A stretch of DNA of 64,000 nt from Rhodothermales bacterium (GTDB lineage Bacteria; Bacteroidota; Rhodothermia; Rhodothermales; VXPQ01): NCBI GenBank assembly GCA_022825385.1, contig JAJDWX010000036.1:1-64000 (forward strand). The letters run 5' to 3'. The translations under genes and the position numbers were made by a program. Below are positions 1-7,870 of the stretch, piece by piece (the first letter of the stretch is position 1; every line of letters starts with the position of its first letter). The notes under the pieces were generated by a model. That model saw only the letters and a program-made list of their open reading frames with translations, made no database searches and had not been told where the DNA came from.

Positions 1-1
1 T

Positions 2-145
2 GCGCGATGGCGTTATTCTATAGGCGCGAAGGCGTCGCTGCCCGCAGGCGGAGCGGCTACGGCGCCCCGTACGCTGGACGTGTCGTTCAACAGGGAACGC
101 AGGACCCTGACCGTGCGGGCGGTATGGCCGCTCGCCGACCGGTAA
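2..145 (+). CDS. C-terminal end of an unidentified protein (partial)
   Basis: The frame starting at base 2 is open from the window edge to a TAA at 143-145 and gives 47 residues ending in VWPLADR. The composition (Ala, Gly, Arg rich, GC-rich third positions) fits the host genome, so this is probably the tail of a gene that begins outside the window. No family can be named from so short a piece. It could also be chance open frame. Confidence 0.4.
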   Translation, partial: ARWRYSIGAKASLPAGGAATAPRTLDVSFNRERRTLTVRAVWPLADR

Positions 146-186
146 TCGGGGCTTGCTCTTTTTTTCATTCGCTTACTTCCTCGCAT

Positions 187-2766
187 ATGCGTATCGCTTA
201 TTCGCCGAGTACTCGTTTGTATTCGCAAGGGCCCCTGCGTTGTGTCAGGCGGTTCTTGCGGCGGGCGCTTTGGGGTTTGGCGGGAGCGCTTCTGGGTTTT
301 GGAGCATATCCTGTTTTGGCGCAATCCGCGGATGTCTTTGTCGCCGAGCCGGATTTTATACGCCTTCGCGCAGAGCGGTATGCAAATGCGCAAGATTCAT
401 TGGACTTGGTAAATTTTTATCATGGGATGGGCGAAGAAGACTGGATGGACCACAGGGGCTGGCTCGAAGCGTCGGAGAAGATAATAGGCGCCGCTGTTGC
501 GGCCCATGAAGCGGACTCGCTGGCTCTCGTAGATTTTTATCATGCGGCGGGCGGCGAAGGCTGGATAGACCCCACAGGGTGGCTCAAAGACCCTGTCATG
601 GACTGGTATGGCGTTACGCTAAGCGAAGAGGGAAGAGTTGTGGCCTTTTCTATGTCCGATAATAACCTTACAGGTACAATCTCCGCCTCGCTTGGGGAAC
701 TTGGAAAGTTGAAGGAGATACATCTTGATCGCAATAGCCTGACAGGGTCTATACCCCCGAAGTTAGGAAATCTTGCCCAACTGGAGGTCTTGAATATTAG
801 CGATAACGACTTGACGGGTTCGATCCCCGCTTCTCTGCAGGGCCTTGCGAAGTTGAGATACCTATATATTAATTATAATAGTCTGACAGGGTCTATACCC
901 CCGGAGTTAGGAAATCTTGCCCAACTGGAGGTCTTGGATATTCACAATAACGACTTGACAGGCTCCATTCCCAGTTCATTGGGTCGCCTCTTCCGGTTAC
1001 GCAGGCTCTTGTTGGGTGTAAACAACTTTACTGGTTTGATTCCTTTTGAATTAGGCAACCTCGCAGAACTAAAATATCTCAATCTTCGGAGGAACGCATT
1101 GAGGTTGCCAATTCCCGCCTCGCTCGGACGCCTTGCAAAGTTGGAGTACCTTGATCTTGCTGGAAATCTTCTGACAGGACCTATACCGCCGGTATTAGGC
1201 GAACTCGCTCAATTGAGATATTTGAATCTTCGGTGGAACCGCTTCACGGGTTCAATCCCCCGCTGGCTGGAGCGCCTTACGCAGTTGGAGGCTCTCTTTC
1301 TTGATTCGAATAGTTTGACAGGGACTATTCCCCCGGAATTAGGCAACCTCGCCAAGTTGCAAGCCCTGCGTCTTAATCATAACGACTTGACGGGGGCCAT
1401 CCCCGCCTGGTTGGGAAAATTCTCCGGTTTACTCTCTATCTATTTGGGTGACAATGTCTTAACGGGTTCCATACCGCCGTCGCTGGGTAATCTTGCGAAA
1501 CTGATATATCTGGATTTGAGCAACAATCCGCTTGATCCCTACGACTTTCCGGCGTGGATCATGAATCTTGATAAATTGCGGACGCTCAATCTGAGCGGGA
1601 CGCGATTGTACGGCACGATCCCTTCTGAATTATTCGATCTGCCAAGAATTTGGACATTGACTCTTTCGTATAACGATTTGGAAGGTGCGCTGCCCGACAA
1701 TATCTCCAATGCAAAGACGCTATCGCATCTTTACATTAGCGGTAACTACTTCCATGCGCTGCCTGACCTGTCCGGCCTGCCCGCACTCTACCGTGTTAGC
1801 GTTGGGCTTAACCGGCTCACGTTCGAGGATTTCGAGGACCGGGAACTGCCTGCGGGCGTAAGAACCTATGATTATGCGCCCCAGCGTCGCGTACCCACCC
1901 ATGTAGCGCGCTCGGCGTTCCAGGCCACGTTTTCGGTCGAGGTGGGCGGCACGGCGAACAAGTATCAGTGGTACCGCGAAGGGTCTGTGAACGACCAGGC
2001 GGTTCCGGGTGCCACTTCGGATACGTTCGTGGCGTCCTTGTCCGACCCGCCGCTCTGCTATTACTGCAAGATCACGAATGCGAAAGTGCCCGATTTGACG
2101 CTCTACAGCGAGTGCGTTTCCGTGGATGACGCCGACACGCAGGCGACGCCGGACGTGGAGGCGAGTACGTATACGCTGAGGCTTCAGAAAGGCGGCGAAC
2201 CCGGCAGCTACATGCTTGCGCTACGCACCGATCCAGGTGGCGCGGTTACCGTAACGCCGTCCTCAAGCAACAAAGCGTCGGCAACGGTGTCGGGTGCGCT
2301 TGCGTTCGACCCTTCGAACTGGGGTACGCCGCAGACCGTCACGGTGACGCCCGTGGACGATGCGAACCTGGACGACGATACGGTTACGATTACGCATGCC
2401 GTGGCGGGGTATCCGGGCGTTCCCGTGGGGCCGGTTGTTACCGTAACGGTGGCCGACGCCACGATCATCATATCCGCCGAGGAGGAGGAACAGGAGATAC
2501 CCACCGCCTTCGCGCTGGAGCAGAACTATCCGAACCCGTTTAATCCGTCCACTACCATTGCGTTTACGCTCAACAAGACGCAGCGCGCCACGCTTTCGGT
2601 TTACGACCTGCTGGGGCAAAAGGTGCAAACGCTTGTGGACGGCGTGCGTCCGGCGGCCCGCTACCGCATCCCGTTCGACGCGTCGGACCTGGCCAGCGGC
2701 ACGTATCTCTACGTGCTCCAAACCGAAGAGGAGATCGCGGTCAAGACCATGCTGCTCGTCAAGTGA
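187..2766 (+). CDS. secreted leucine-rich-repeat protein with T9SS sorting domain
   Basis: About 859 residues. I start at ATG 187 because it places a basic and then hydrophobic Sec signal (about residues 15-46, ending PVLAQ) at the N-terminus; a longer frame reaches back to base 7 but reads like non-coding sequence. Two short related modules (DSLDLVNFYHGMG and DSLALVDFYHAAGG, residues 70-95 and 111-136) precede roughly 15 leucine-rich repeats of the 24-residue plant-like type (LTGSIPPELGNLAQLEVL), about 155-560. A Calx-beta-like segment rich in VTVTP and a C-terminal type IX sorting domain (FALEQNYPNPFNPSTTI, last 75 residues) follow. It is likely exported, released or anchored on the cell surface, and used for protein or glycan binding; the ligand is unknown. 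Confidence 0.85.
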   Translation: MRIAYSPSTRLYSQGPLRCVRRFLRRALWGLAGALLGFGAYPVLAQSADVFVAEPDFIRLRAERYANAQDSLDLVNFYHGMGEEDWMDHRGWLEASEKIIGAAVAAHEADSLALVDFYHAAGGEGWIDPTGWLKDPVMDWYGVTLSEEGRVVAFSMSDNNLTGTISASLGELGKLKEIHLDRNSLTGSIPPKLGNLAQLEVLNISDNDLTGSIPASLQGLAKLRYLYINYNSLTGSIPPELGNLAQLEVLDIHNNDLTGSIPSSLGRLFRLRRLLLGVNNFTGLIPFELGNLAELKYLNLRRNALRLPIPASLGRLAKLEYLDLAGNLLTGPIPPVLGELAQLRYLNLRWNRFTGSIPRWLERLTQLEALFLDSNSLTGTIPPELGNLAKLQALRLNHNDLTGAIPAWLGKFSGLLSIYLGDNVLTGSIPPSLGNLAKLIYLDLSNNPLDPYDFPAWIMNLDKLRTLNLSGTRLYGTIPSELFDLPRIWTLTLSYNDLEGALPDNISNAKTLSHLYISGNYFHALPDLSGLPALYRVSVGLNRLTFEDFEDRELPAGVRTYDYAPQRRVPTHVARSAFQATFSVEVGGTANKYQWYREGSVNDQAVPGATSDTFVASLSDPPLCYYCKITNAKVPDLTLYSECVSVDDADTQATPDVEASTYTLRLQKGGEPGSYMLALRTDPGGAVTVTPSSSNKASATVSGALAFDPSNWGTPQTVTVTPVDDANLDDDTVTITHAVAGYPGVPVGPVVTVTVADATIIISAEEEEQEIPTAFALEQNYPNPFNPSTTIAFTLNKTQRATLSVYDLLGQKVQTLVDGVRPAARYRIPFDASDLASGTYLYVLQTEEEIAVKTMLLVK

Positions 2767-2972
2767 CGGACTGTGCCGTCTGCTGTCGCATCCGCTGCTT
2801 CAACGAAAAATGCCCGCAAAGGGGCCTTGACAACCTGATGCCCGGCGACGTATTCTATAGGCGCAATCTGTTGCCGAAGGCAGGGTAAAACCGCCGCATT
2901 AACACGGTTATCCAAAACTGTCCGGGCTTTTCAGACCATTTCCGCCTCCCTATTCCTTATGCAAGCGATAGT

Positions 2973-4733
2973 ATGAATGTTTTCGAACGGATCGTTTCCG
3001 CCCTGGAGAGCGCCGTGTGGTCGTTCGGCCCCTCGGTCGGCGGCGAACCGATCCCTCTTGTCATTATTCTGCTCCTGGGCACGGGCGTATTCCTGACGCT
3101 CCGGCTGCAATTCATTCAGGTTCGTCGCCTGCGGCACGGGTTCGCCGTTACGTCCGGCAGGTACGACGACCCCAACGAGCCCGGCGACGTATCCCATTTT
3201 CAGGCGCTCACGACGGCGCTTTCGGCGACGGTGGGCATCGGCAATATCGCGGGCGTAGCCATCGCCATCCACTGGGGCGGTCCCGGCGCGATTTTCTGGA
3301 TGTGGATTACCGCGTTCCTGGGCATGGCCACCAAGTACACGGAGGTTACGCTTGCGCAGCATTACCGGGATATAGTGCCTGCGGACGATGCGTCTCGCAA
3401 GCAGGGCACGGTGGCGGGCGGGCCGATGTATTATATCGAGCGCGGCCTGGGCAGCCGCTGGAAACCCCTTGCCGTGTTTTTCGCCGTGCTGCTGGGGATC
3501 ACCGCCTTTTTTACGGGCAACGCCGTGCAGGCCAATACGGTGGCGGACGTGATGTCCTCCGAATTTGGCGTGGCGGCCTGGGTTACGGGGATCGTTACTT
3601 CGGCCGTCATAGGCATGGTCATTCTGGGAGGCATTGGCCGCATCGGGCGGGTTACCGGCGTGCTCGCGCCGGTTATGGCCGCCGTGTACGTGCTGGGCGC
3701 CCTCCTCATCATTGTGATGAACATACACCAGCTTCCCGACGCGCTGGGACTCATTTTCCGGGAAGCGTTCAATCCGAGCGCCGGGGTGGCCGGAACCGGC
3801 ACGGGCGCGTTTTTGCTTACGCTCATGTGGGGGGTGCGCCGCGGGCTGTTTTCGAACGAGGCCGGGCAAGGATCGGCGCCCATCGCGCATTCCGCCGCCA
3901 AGACGGACGAACCGGTTTCGGAAGGGGTCGTGGCGCTGCTCGAACCGTTCATCGACACCATCGTCATTTGCACGATGACGGCGCTGGTCATTCTCACCAC
4001 CGGCGTATGGAACGCCCGGACGCCCACGGAACTGGACCTGGCGGCGGGCGATATCGGGTATGTGCAACAGGACGAGGCGGGCGCTTTTTCCGCCGCCGAT
4101 CCCCCGGAGGAAATTCCCATCGTGGACGGCCTGGCGCAAACGGGCCCGGGCGCGACGCAACTGGCCTGGCACGACGTGGCTGTCGAACGCTTGTTCGTCG
4201 ACGCGGAGCATACGGCGCCGTTTACCGGACGCTTGGAACCGGCGAGGCAACGCGCCGTCGCCGTTGGGGGGCGGGAATACGCCGCGCTGTACGGCGACGC
4301 CGTGGAGAACGGCGCCCCGATGACGCAACTGGGCTTTCAGCGCGGGCTGGCCCCGCTGGGCGATTGGGGAGGCTACATCGTGATACTCAGCGTGCTGCTT
4401 TTTGCGGTTTCTACCGCCATCGCCTGGAGTTATTACGGGGATCGCTGCGCCTACTATCTGTTTGGCCAGAAGGGCGTGATTCCGTACAAGGCGGTTTTCG
4501 TGGCCATGCACTTCGTGGGCGCTACGCTGGCCCTCACGACGGTATGGACGCTGGGCGACGTGTTTCTGGGCATTGTGATTCTGCCGAACCTGTTGGCCAT
4601 GGCGTTCCTTTCGGGCAAGGTTCGGGAAATGACGATCGGGTATTTCAAACGCCGTCCCTGGGTGAAGAACTACGAGGCGCGCGAGCGCAGCCTCGAAGAG
4701 AAGCGGGGCAAGAAACGAGAGCCTCGTGGGTAA
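2973..4733 (+). CDS. alanine/glycine:cation symporter family (AGCS) transporter
   Basis: A 586-residue inner-membrane protein with the AGCS signatures: LSATVGIGNIAG near residue 85, GGPMYYIERG near 150 and FSNEAGQGSAPIAHSAAKTDE near 295. Family members import alanine or glycine together with Na+. It is longer than the usual 450-480 residues because a hydrophilic stretch of about 110 residues (about 346-458) sits between two late membrane segments and should form an extra soluble domain. The next gene is a Na+/H+ antiporter that starts 16 bases after this stop, so the pair could couple Na+-driven uptake with Na+ export. Substrate not determinable from sequence. Confidence 0.9.
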   Translation: MNVFERIVSALESAVWSFGPSVGGEPIPLVIILLLGTGVFLTLRLQFIQVRRLRHGFAVTSGRYDDPNEPGDVSHFQALTTALSATVGIGNIAGVAIAIHWGGPGAIFWMWITAFLGMATKYTEVTLAQHYRDIVPADDASRKQGTVAGGPMYYIERGLGSRWKPLAVFFAVLLGITAFFTGNAVQANTVADVMSSEFGVAAWVTGIVTSAVIGMVILGGIGRIGRVTGVLAPVMAAVYVLGALLIIVMNIHQLPDALGLIFREAFNPSAGVAGTGTGAFLLTLMWGVRRGLFSNEAGQGSAPIAHSAAKTDEPVSEGVVALLEPFIDTIVICTMTALVILTTGVWNARTPTELDLAAGDIGYVQQDEAGAFSAADPPEEIPIVDGLAQTGPGATQLAWHDVAVERLFVDAEHTAPFTGRLEPARQRAVAVGGREYAALYGDAVENGAPMTQLGFQRGLAPLGDWGGYIVILSVLLFAVSTAIAWSYYGDRCAYYLFGQKGVIPYKAVFVAMHFVGATLALTTVWTLGDVFLGIVILPNLLAMAFLSGKVREMTIGYFKRRPWVKNYEARERSLEEKRGKKREPRG

Positions 4734-4749
4734 CGAACGGCGCAAGACG

Positions 4750-6660
4750 ATGCGTTTTTCCGGTTTGCGGCGGCGCGTTTTCCCGGCATGGGCGTGCGTG
4801 GCGGCGTTGTGCTGGGCCGGCGCCGCGCAGGCGCAGGAGGGGTCTCTGTACGCGCCCTCCGTGATGCTTCGGGGGAAAGCGTTCGACGTGCGCGCAGAAG
4901 GCGTCGAGGCCGACTCGGCGGCGGCGTACCGGGTGCGGATCGGCGAAGCGGATCCGCTGCCGCTGGAACGCGCGCCGGACGGGCAATGGCGCCTGCGCGA
5001 CGCCACGGTTTCGTCCCTCGGTTTCGTATCCATCGCTTTGCTGCGCAACGACGAGGTGGTCGCCAGGACCGGGATGCATGTCATTCCCGGCTGGGTGTCT
5101 GTCGTCCCGCCGCTCATAGCCATCGCCGCCGCGCTCATTCTCCGGCAGGTTATCCCGGCCCTGTTCCTTGGCCTGCTCGTAGGCGCCTGGGTTGCGCGCG
5201 GCATGGGGTTCGACGGCCTGTGGCTGGGCCTGCTGGATACGTTTCAGGTATATGTGCTCGCCGCGCTTATCGACCCCGGTCATGGGGCCATCATCCTGTT
5301 TTCGCTTATGATCGGGGGCATGGTGGGGATTATTTCGCGCAACGGGGGCATGCAAGACATCGTAGAGCGCCTTGTTCGGCGGATTCGCTCGCCCCGCAAG
5401 GCGCAGGTCGCTACGGGCATGATGGGGCTCCTCGTCTTTTTCGACGATTACGCCAACACGCTCGTGGTGGGCAACACGATGCGTTCGGTGACGGACCGGT
5501 TCAACGTTTCCCGGGAGAAACTGGCGTATATCGTGGATTCCACGGCGGCGCCCGTCGCCTGCCTTGCGCTGGTCACCACGTGGATCGGCTACGAAGTCGG
5601 CCTGATCGGCGTGGCCGTAGCGAATCTCGACGGCTTCGGCGAATCGGCCTATTCGATCTTTTTGCAATCCATTCCCTACAGTTTTTATCCGATTCTCGCC
5701 ATTTTCTTCGTGTTTTGCGTGGCTTCTTCCGCGCGGGATTTCGGTCCCATGCACCGGGCGGAGGCGCGCGCCCGCCTCACGGGCCAGGTCCTGTCCCCGG
5801 ACGCCGACATTGGGCAGCACGAGGAAGCGGCCGACGCCGTATCCCCCAAGGCCGGCGCGAAATATCACGCCATAGACGCCGTGGCGCCCGTGGTCGTGCT
5901 GGTCGTATCCGTGCTGGCGGGGCTGTACGCCACCGGAGAAGGCGATACGTTGCGGGACATTATCGGCACGGCGGATTCGTACAGCGCCCTCATGTGGGGA
6001 TCGCTGCTGGGCGTGATTGCGGCGGTTGCGTTGTCGCTTGTCCGCCGTACGCTAACCCTGACCGAAACGGTAAACGCCTGGTTCTCGGGCGTCAAGTCCA
6101 TGCTCCTGGCGTGCGTTATTCTGGTGCTGGCCTGGGCGCTTTCGGAGATTACCACGGTCATCCATACGGCGGACTACCTTATTTCCGCGCTGGGCGAATC
6201 GCTGCCTCCGGCCATCGTGCCCGCGCTGATTTTCGTCCTGGCCGCCGTTACCGCGTTCTCTACGGGGTCCAGCTGGGGGGCTATGGGCATTCTCATGCCG
6301 CTTGTGCTTCCGCTGGTGTGGGCCATTCTCGCCATCAACGGCATGACGGACGGATCGCATCATCATATTATGTATTCTTCCGTGGCCTGCGTACTCACGG
6401 GAGCCGTTTGCGGAGACCATTGTTCTCCTATATCGGACACGACGATTCTTTCTTCCATGGCGTCCGGCTGCGATCACATAGACCATGTCCGCACCCAGCT
6501 GCCCTACGCGTCGTTCGTGGGCGGCGTCGCCATCGCGCTGGGCATTGTGCCCGCCGGGTTCGGCCTGCCCTGGTGGATTGGCCTGCTTGCGGGCGCCCTG
6601 ACGCTGTTTTTCGGCTTGCGGACGTTCGGCAAGCGCATTCCCGAGGCAGAGGGCGCATGA
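4750..6660 (+). CDS. NhaC-type Na+/H+ antiporter family protein with exported N-terminal domain
   Basis: About 636 residues from ATG 4750, chosen because it opens on a clear Sec signal (ending AGAAQAQ); a GTG at 4726 in the same frame would overlap the symporter stop. After the signal comes a soluble stretch of about 85 residues, then the many membrane segments of the NhaC/YjcE family, with the typical motifs FFDDYANTLVVGNTMR and GDHCSPISDTTILSSMASG. The family exchanges Na+ (or other monovalent substrates) for protons. The signal plus periplasmic domain is an addition to the usual architecture. It follows the AGCS symporter closely and overlaps the next gene by 4 bases (ATGA), indicating one operon. 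Confidence 0.85.
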   Translation: MRFSGLRRRVFPAWACVAALCWAGAAQAQEGSLYAPSVMLRGKAFDVRAEGVEADSAAAYRVRIGEADPLPLERAPDGQWRLRDATVSSLGFVSIALLRNDEVVARTGMHVIPGWVSVVPPLIAIAAALILRQVIPALFLGLLVGAWVARGMGFDGLWLGLLDTFQVYVLAALIDPGHGAIILFSLMIGGMVGIISRNGGMQDIVERLVRRIRSPRKAQVATGMMGLLVFFDDYANTLVVGNTMRSVTDRFNVSREKLAYIVDSTAAPVACLALVTTWIGYEVGLIGVAVANLDGFGESAYSIFLQSIPYSFYPILAIFFVFCVASSARDFGPMHRAEARARLTGQVLSPDADIGQHEEAADAVSPKAGAKYHAIDAVAPVVVLVVSVLAGLYATGEGDTLRDIIGTADSYSALMWGSLLGVIAAVALSLVRRTLTLTETVNAWFSGVKSMLLACVILVLAWALSEITTVIHTADYLISALGESLPPAIVPALIFVLAAVTAFSTGSSWGAMGILMPLVLPLVWAILAINGMTDGSHHHIMYSSVACVLTGAVCGDHCSPISDTTILSSMASGCDHIDHVRTQLPYASFVGGVAIALGIVPAGFGLPWWIGLLAGALTLFFGLRTFGKRIPEAEGA

Positions 6661-6998
6661 CGGACTCCGACGACAGGCCCTGGGGCCGCTGGGAAGAATA
6701 CCTGAACGAGCCGGGATACCGCGTCAAGCGCATTGTCGTTCGCCCCGGGCGGCGGCTCTCGCTTCAGAAGCACGCGCACCGGCGGGAACACTGGGTGATT
6801 GCGTCCGGCAGCGGCCTTTTTACGCTGAACGCAGCGCAGCGCCGCGTAGCGGCGGGGGACGCGCTTTTTATCGACAGGGGAGATGTGCACCGCATCGAAA
6901 ACGACGGCGCCGCCCCGCTCGTGATTATCGAAACCCAGCTTGGCCTGTGCCTCGAAGACGACATCGTCCGCCTGGAGGATGATTTCGGGCGGGCTTAG
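6657..6998 (+). CDS. mannose-6-phosphate isomerase-like cupin protein
   Basis: A 113-residue single cupin. It begins PWGRWEEYLN, has the metal-binding cupin motif SLQKHAHRREHWVIASG and a second strand set FIDRGDVHRIENDG, and closes with LCLEDDIVRLEDDFGR, all as in the C-terminal isomerase domain of ManC/type II phosphomannose isomerases. There that domain is normally fused to a mannose-1-phosphate guanylyltransferase; here it stands alone. It overlaps the antiporter gene by 4 bases and so is translationally coupled to it, although no sugar-nucleotide gene is adjacent. Isomerase activity is inferred only. Confidence 0.8.
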   Translation: MTDSDDRPWGRWEEYLNEPGYRVKRIVVRPGRRLSLQKHAHRREHWVIASGSGLFTLNAAQRRVAAGDALFIDRGDVHRIENDGAAPLVIIETQLGLCLEDDIVRLEDDFGRA

Positions 6999-7002
6999 AA
7001 GG

Positions 7003-7113
7003 TTTTTTTTGGCAGGGCTTGCTTGTGAAGAAATCGTTACGTATGCTGGAGATGGCAGGGCGATTTCCGGGACACGGGCCGCATGCTTCTTCTCAAATAA
7101 AGCGGAGATCACA
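7003..7113 (+). promoter_or_regulatory. leader/promoter module 1 of the AT-rich exported protein pair
   Basis: After an 8-T run (7003-7010) the block GGGCTTGCTT begins at 7015. It holds a sigma70-like pair, TTGCTT at 7019-7024 and TATGCT at 7042-7047, separated by 17 bases, and a ribosome site AGCGGAG at 7101. The same block with the same spacing lies before the paralogous gene at 15817. Conservation of non-coding sequence at two loci supports a real promoter/leader; transcription itself is inferred. Confidence 0.55.
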
Positions 7114-7857
7114 ATGATATCCAGAAAAGATACTTTCGCACCGCCTGCCTGGCTGTTGCTCTGTTGTTTCTTCGGAATTTTTTGGGCCATGCCGTTTACA
7201 TTCCCAGCTATAGCCCAGGATACGCACACAGAAGCAAACGAAATAACTGATCCTAAGCAGCGAATGGGTTTTTATTTTTCTTTGACGGGTATGGTAGCTG
7301 ATATTTTTCCTGGCCCCTTAAATTTTTATGGTCAAGGTAATATCGAAGAATCCGAAGATGACGGTATGCCTTATCCAACCCTGTTTTTTAGTACAAGATA
7401 TGATAAATATCAATTACTCATTGGCTGGGATGATAATTCTTCTCATCGTGAATATTTGAATAACGAAAATATCTTTAAAATTGCCGCACGATATAATTAT
7501 TATCCTTTTACTAAAAATTTATATCTTTGGGGAGGCCCTGTGCTTTGGCGTTTTAATAAAAAGTTTCATTTTAGTAAATATGTTTGCGATGAATATGATT
7601 ATGAATCAGATTATGATATAGTAGATGGTCCTCCATGCAAACCAGAAGCTTCAAGACACGTTGAAATTGAAACAGATCGACCGAATGGAAAATCATTGAC
7701 TTTTGGTATAACTTCTGGCTTGGGTCTGGAGTACACATTATTTAACTTTATTGTTTTATCTCACGAAATAGAATTTTTATATTCGCCTTGTAAATACAAG
7801 GAATTTATATGCATTGGAGGCGATCTTAAGTTACTGGGCGTTCACTTTGAATTATAG
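7114..7857 (+). CDS. AT-rich exported protein, probable outer-membrane beta-barrel (paralog 1)
   Basis: 247 residues from ATG 7114, with a ribosome site at 7101 and a Sec signal ending FPAIAQ. The mature part alternates aromatic and polar residues in short strands (ARYNYYPF, YLWGGPVLWRFN, GLGLEYTLF) and ends in Leu (LLGVHFEL), which fits a small outer-membrane barrel or outer-membrane-attached protein. I do not recognise a named family. Base composition is far more AT-rich than the neighbours, pointing to transfer. It is clearly paralogous to the gene at 15817 (shared DDMPYP or DGMPYP, RYNYYP, DRPxGKS, xKxLGxHF and paired Cys near the end) and shares its leader. Function unknown. Confidence 0.7.
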   Translation: MISRKDTFAPPAWLLLCCFFGIFWAMPFTFPAIAQDTHTEANEITDPKQRMGFYFSLTGMVADIFPGPLNFYGQGNIEESEDDGMPYPTLFFSTRYDKYQLLIGWDDNSSHREYLNNENIFKIAARYNYYPFTKNLYLWGGPVLWRFNKKFHFSKYVCDEYDYESDYDIVDGPPCKPEASRHVEIETDRPNGKSLTFGITSGLGLEYTLFNFIVLSHEIEFLYSPCKYKEFICIGGDLKLLGVHFEL

Positions 7858-7870
7858 CGGGTATGCCGCT

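Noticed and set aside
14-27. 14-bp perfect repeat TATTCTATAGGCGC at 14-27 and 2851-2864
   Set aside because: Several 14-bp chance repeats are expected among all pairs of positions in 64 kb, and the flanks do not match.
2821-2882. Short ORF MPGDVFYRRNLLPKAG between the LRR gene and the symporter
   Set aside because: Sixteen codons, no ribosome site and no conservation that I can see.
2931-5204. Long open frame on the minus strand (757 codons) opposite the symporter and antiporter
   Set aside because: It mirrors two well-supported membrane transporter genes; the product is Arg, His and Pro rich with no domain, a usual effect of high GC.
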